Shown piece by piece: positions 60,826-64,000 of a stretch of 64,000 bases of DNA (position 1 is the stretch's first letter; each line of letters begins with the position of its first letter). The notes under the pieces are model-generated. The model worked only from the letters and a program-made list of their open reading frames with translations, did not search any database and was not told the origin of the DNA. Position numbers and translations under genes: made by a program. The stretch is from Glebionis coronaria (lineage: Eukaryota > Streptophyta > Magnoliopsida > Asterales > Asteraceae): contig CM046878.1 of the NCBI GenBank assembly GCA_025667525.1, positions 518,080,274 to 518,144,273 on the forward strand. Reading direction: 5' to 3'.

Positions 60826-61103
60826 GCCACGAGGTAGATACGTGATTGGTTTTGGTTTCCATATTGATTTCGTAAGGTTTTTTATATATAGAGCTTGAAT
60901 CATAAGTTTTTTTGCGTTTTTATGGTGTTAGTGAGTAGAAAAATCAACTACATAGGCGTGGTAGTGATTTGGGTTGCTTAGACTGGTTAAAAATTTTTTG
61001 TGGTGTTTAGCTTCTTTTTAGGCTTGAAATCTTGAATTTCATATAGTTCTTCCAAGATCCTATTTTCTAGGGATTCTGCCTTAATTTCGCAATTTTCTGT
61101 TAC

Positions 61104-61581
61104 ATTGCGAAATTGAATTCATCTAAAGCATTGCGAAAATCAATATTTTTGGTCATTGCGAAATTATACCACATCAGGTTATTGCGGAATTGTATGTTTC
61201 TAGTGATTGCGGAATCTTACATTTTCTAAGTATTGCGGAATCTAATATATCTAAACATTGCGGAATTGATTCAAGAATTGGATTGCGGAATCATTCACTT
61301 ATGTGGATTGCGTAATCGAAACCAATTGGTCATTGCGAAATTGTATCATAGTTTGGCTTTGCGGAATCATGTATTGTTTGATTGCGGAATCGAATCCACA
61401 TATTGCGGAATTACTTCAATTAAGCATTGCGGAATTATATCAATTCCTGATGTTGCGGAATTATAACAATTCAAGGATTACGGAATTATTTCAATTAAGC
61501 ATTGCGGAATTGAACCATCTCTTGATTGCGGAATTGAAACACTCTCTTATTTGCGGAATTGATTATATACATTGCGAAATC
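61104..61581 (+). repeat. Phased 25-bp repeat of ATTGCGGAAT in copia leader
   Basis: The core ATTGCG(G/A)AAT or a one-base variant starts at 61104, 61130, 61155, 61181, 61206, 61232, 61257, 61282, 61307, 61332, 61358, 61381, 61402, 61426, 61452, 61477, 61501, 61525, 61550 and 61571: 20 copies spaced 21-26 bp, mostly 25. The roughly 15 bases between cores vary freely. Located between primer-binding site and gag; the period is not a multiple of three, so it is not a coding repeat. Confidence 0.92.
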
Positions 61582-61709
61582 TTTGCTAATTTTCGAAAAA
61601 TGTGTTTTTGAAATTTTTTTTCACATAGTTTCTCGAAATATCAACTACAATCCAATCACACTCATCTACTTAAGATCCTATTCACTTCTACACTTCAAAT
61701 ATTATCGAG

Positions 61710-62444
61710 ATGGATTCTACTCAAGAATATCGTGTGACAAACAACAACATTATGGTCGCGGGTAATAAAGAGAGACCACCAATGCTTGTGACTGGTCGAT
61801 ATGCACAATGGCAATCACGATTCCTTCGATATCTTGACACTAAACCCAATGGTGATGTTATTCGACGTTGCATCAAAGAAGGACCCTATAATCTCACTAC
61901 AATAACCATTCTTGCAGTTCCAACAACCGATTCGACGTCCGGTTCCGATGAGCAAACAATTACGGAAACATATGAGAACACTTCGAAAGAGAACCATGCT
62001 TGGATTGATGCAGAGAAAGAAGCAATCTATTGGATTCTAAGTGGGATTGGAGATGATATTTACTCAACGGTTGATGCATGCTCTACTGCAAAAGAAATGT
62101 GGTTTGCCATTGAACGCTTGCAACAAGGAGAATCAGTAAACAAGTAAGATGTCAAAACTAACTTGTTCTGGAACTTTGGTAAGTTTACTTCATTGGATGG
62201 GGAATCAATTGATTCATATTACTCAAGGTTCTAAAAGATGATGAATGACATGACAAGAAACAATCTGCAAGTCTCCACCATGCAAGTCAATATTCAGTTT
62301 TTACAACAACTTCAACCCGAGTGGACACGATTTGTAACATCGGTGAAACAACAAAATAAGTTGGACGAGGTCAACTATCACACGCTCTTTGACATTTTGA
62401 AACAATTTCAGAATGAGGCGAATGAACTTCGAGCTAAAAGATAG
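61710..62444 (+). pseudogene. Copia gag N-terminal part
   Basis: ATG 61710. A single frame covers the gag (UBN2-type) domain: GRYAQWQSRFLRYLDTKPNG, AKEMWFAIERLQQGESVNK, LFWNFGKFTSLDGESIDSYY, FLQQLQPEWTRFVTSVKQQN, YHTLFDILKQFQNEANELRA. In-frame TAA at 62145-62147 and 62233-62235 break it, and the next stop at 62442-62444 comes from a frame slip. Makes the particle shell when intact. Confidence 0.88.
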
Positions 62445-64000
62445 CAAAGACTGCTAATCCACTTGCTTTGGTGTCTACCACTCAACACGTCCAAGATCAC
62501 CGCTCTCGTTCTCTAAAGTCCTCCTCCACTACATCCTCATCACCAAGATACTCCACCACATCCTCTTCACCAAGATACTCCACTTCATCTAAGTTTTCAG
62601 CTCCCACAAGATCACGAGACAAAGAACCAAGAGCACCATCACCATCACCTGAGCCATCATCTGAAGAGGACAGTGATGAAGAACTAGCTCAGAAGGATAG
62701 GGAAATGAAGCAACAAATTGCTTTCATTATGAAGACCTACAAGAAAATCTTCAAACCCACCAACAACAATCTTCCAACATCATCAAATACAAGGAACGAA
62801 TATGTTGAGAGTCCTCGAAGGTATGACACACGTCAACGTGATGAAAGTCCTCCTAGGTATGATCGACATAATCGAACACATGTTTAGGGTTCTGCATGGT
62901 ATGATCGACAAAATGCTAAGTATGATACTCAGAGGATTGCTACTGCTGTTGGGAATAGGGAAACTGTTGGTACTCAAGTGGTTCAACAAAGTGGGATTTA
63001 GTGCTTTAATTGTCAAGGCTATGGGCATATGGCAAAGGAATGTAGGAAGCCGAAACCGGTTAGGGACTCTGGCTATCATAAGGAAAAGATGCTGCTATGC
63101 AAGAAGATGGAAGCTGGGGTTAAATTGTCGGCTGAGGAAGGAGCAATGATTGATGACACTAATGATGAAGCCTCCGACCAAGAACTTGAAGCACATTACT
63201 CGTACATGGCAAAGGTTGAAGAAGTTCTCAACGTCACTAAAGATGACAGTGGTCCTATCTTTGATACTGAGCCAATCGATAAGGTACACACTAAAGAGGA
63301 ATATAATGTGTTTGGTATTATTTATGAGCATTGTGAGCTACCCAAAGCCATTAATGACACATGTATGATGGAAACGGTTGATAGCAATACCACACCCGAT
63401 TCATCAGACATGTGCAATAATGAGTCTGAGGATGATCAACATGCAAATGAGTATGATGATGACGAGGAGCGTATTACGCTTGCTAAATTAATTGCTTCTT
63501 TACAAAAAGATGTCAAAGAAACTAGAAAAAGTCAAACGCAATTAAAGAAGGCAAATGCTACGCTCACTCAAAATTTTGAGGAATGCAAAGCTGCTCTAAT
63601 TAAATCTAGTGAGACCATTGATAGCTATAGAGCTCAGCTTCTTCAAAAGACCAATGAAATTGAGGGGTACAAAGGGTGTTTAATTAACGTCAAAAAGGAT
63701 GATTATCAACAGAAATATAACGAAACTCTTAAACTTCTTGAACAAGAGAAACGTAATTATAACACCTCTTTGAGTACTGAACGTCACAAAACGTATCTTG
63801 ATACCACTAAAGTCAATGAGCTGACTCAAGTAAATGGTTTTCATCAAGAGGATAAAACTAAACTTGTTAATGAAAATAAAGTTGTGGTTGAAAAGATGGA
63901 AAAGGATTTCAAAACTAAACAAGCGAATGGCATCGACAAAATGGTGGAACTTGAAACTCAAATTGATTTTTACAAGAAAATTGTTTACAAAACTAATCAA
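62445..64000 (+). pseudogene. Copia gag C-terminal part: zinc knuckle and long coiled coil, running off the window
   Basis: Continues in another frame (2 relative to the start): a Ser/Thr/Pro-rich linker, a TAG at 62885-62887, another TAG at 62999-63001, then an intact zinc knuckle CFNCQGYGHMAKEC (63002-63043). From 63002 the frame is open to the window end (333 codons): LEAHYSYMAKVEEV, an acidic segment with SSDMCNNESEDDQ, then charged heptad-like coiled coil from about 63470. The coiled coil precedes protease in this family. Confidence 0.82.

Larger units (their letters stand above)
60422..64000 (+). mobile_element. 5' part of a Ty1/copia element running off the window
   Basis: LTR (start at TGTTAGCC 60422 or TGTTCGGT 60454; end 60812), primer-binding site TGGTATCAGTC, a long repetitive leader and a gag with several stops. 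Pol lies beyond 64000. The gag resembles the dominant copia gag of Asteraceae genome assemblies. Confidence 0.85.

Noticed and set aside
61104..61581. CRISPR-like array
   Set aside because: Regular short repeats with variable spacers superficially resemble one, but the repeat core is only about 11 bases, spacers are about 15 bases, there are no cas genes, and it is the leader of a plant retrotransposon.

Overview
This is plant nuclear DNA: AT-rich, intron-bearing and dominated by nested LTR retrotransposons and small DNA transposons. The retroelement open frames at about 54.5-60.4 kb and 60.4-64 kb have a gag layout and a downstream accessory ORF that I associate with Asteraceae (daisy family) genomes, so that family is the best guess; this rests on recalled protein resemblance, not on a search. 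I see no bacterial genes, CRISPR array, tRNA or rRNA.

The one clear host gene is at 13849-20797 (+): an 18-exon gene of the DEMETER/ROS1/DML 5-methylcytosine DNA glycosylase family. Its exons join in phase to 877 codons with no internal stop, and the catalytic Lys/Asp pair and the four Fe-S cysteines are present. It is short for the family. Upstream (9.66-13.65 kb) lies a repeat-built region: a duplicated block (A and B) with a 98-bp tandem array in copy B, a hairpin MITE, and several degenerate copies of one unit leading up to the start codon. Downstream, at 21345-21420, is a stray copy of part of its exon 4.

Layout: 1-6.5 kb, broken Ty1/copia element (+), 5' LTR outside the window. 6.5-8.17 kb, 3' end of a Ty3/gypsy Tat-type element (-). 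8.18-9.65 kb, foldback hAT-like element. 9.66-13.65 kb, repeat block. 13.85-20.8 kb, DML gene. 22.03-32.38 kb, near-complete Tat/Retand-type gypsy element (-) with gag, protease, RT, archaeal-type RNase H and integrase, an extra antisense (+) ORF with its own promoter-like region, a 111-bp tandem repeat, and a 332-bp hAT MITE in one LTR. 33.03-43.94 kb, a Mutator-like element whose right terminal repeat is split by a 9.7-kb Tekay/Del-like gypsy element (34250-43926, TSD ATTTG) with very similar 2.45-kb LTRs but a decayed interior. 43.9-51.6 kb, an antisense LTR remnant inside an older, decayed gypsy element, with another MITE and a 226-bp (AT)n tract. 51.75-52.99 kb, a Tat-type LTR (-) of the same family as the one at 6.5 kb. 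53.9-60.4 kb, a copia derivative with gag and an accessory ORF but no recognisable pol. 60.4-64 kb, the 5' part of another copia element, with an LTR, a leader carrying about 20 phased copies of an ATTGCGGAAT motif, and gag running off the window.

Nearly all retroelement genes carry premature stops or frameshifts, many of them explicable as C-to-T (or G-to-A) changes. The host gene is intact, and it encodes the enzyme family that removes the methylation used to silence such elements. The most interesting open question is whether the repeats packed against its 5' side act as a methylation-sensitive control region.
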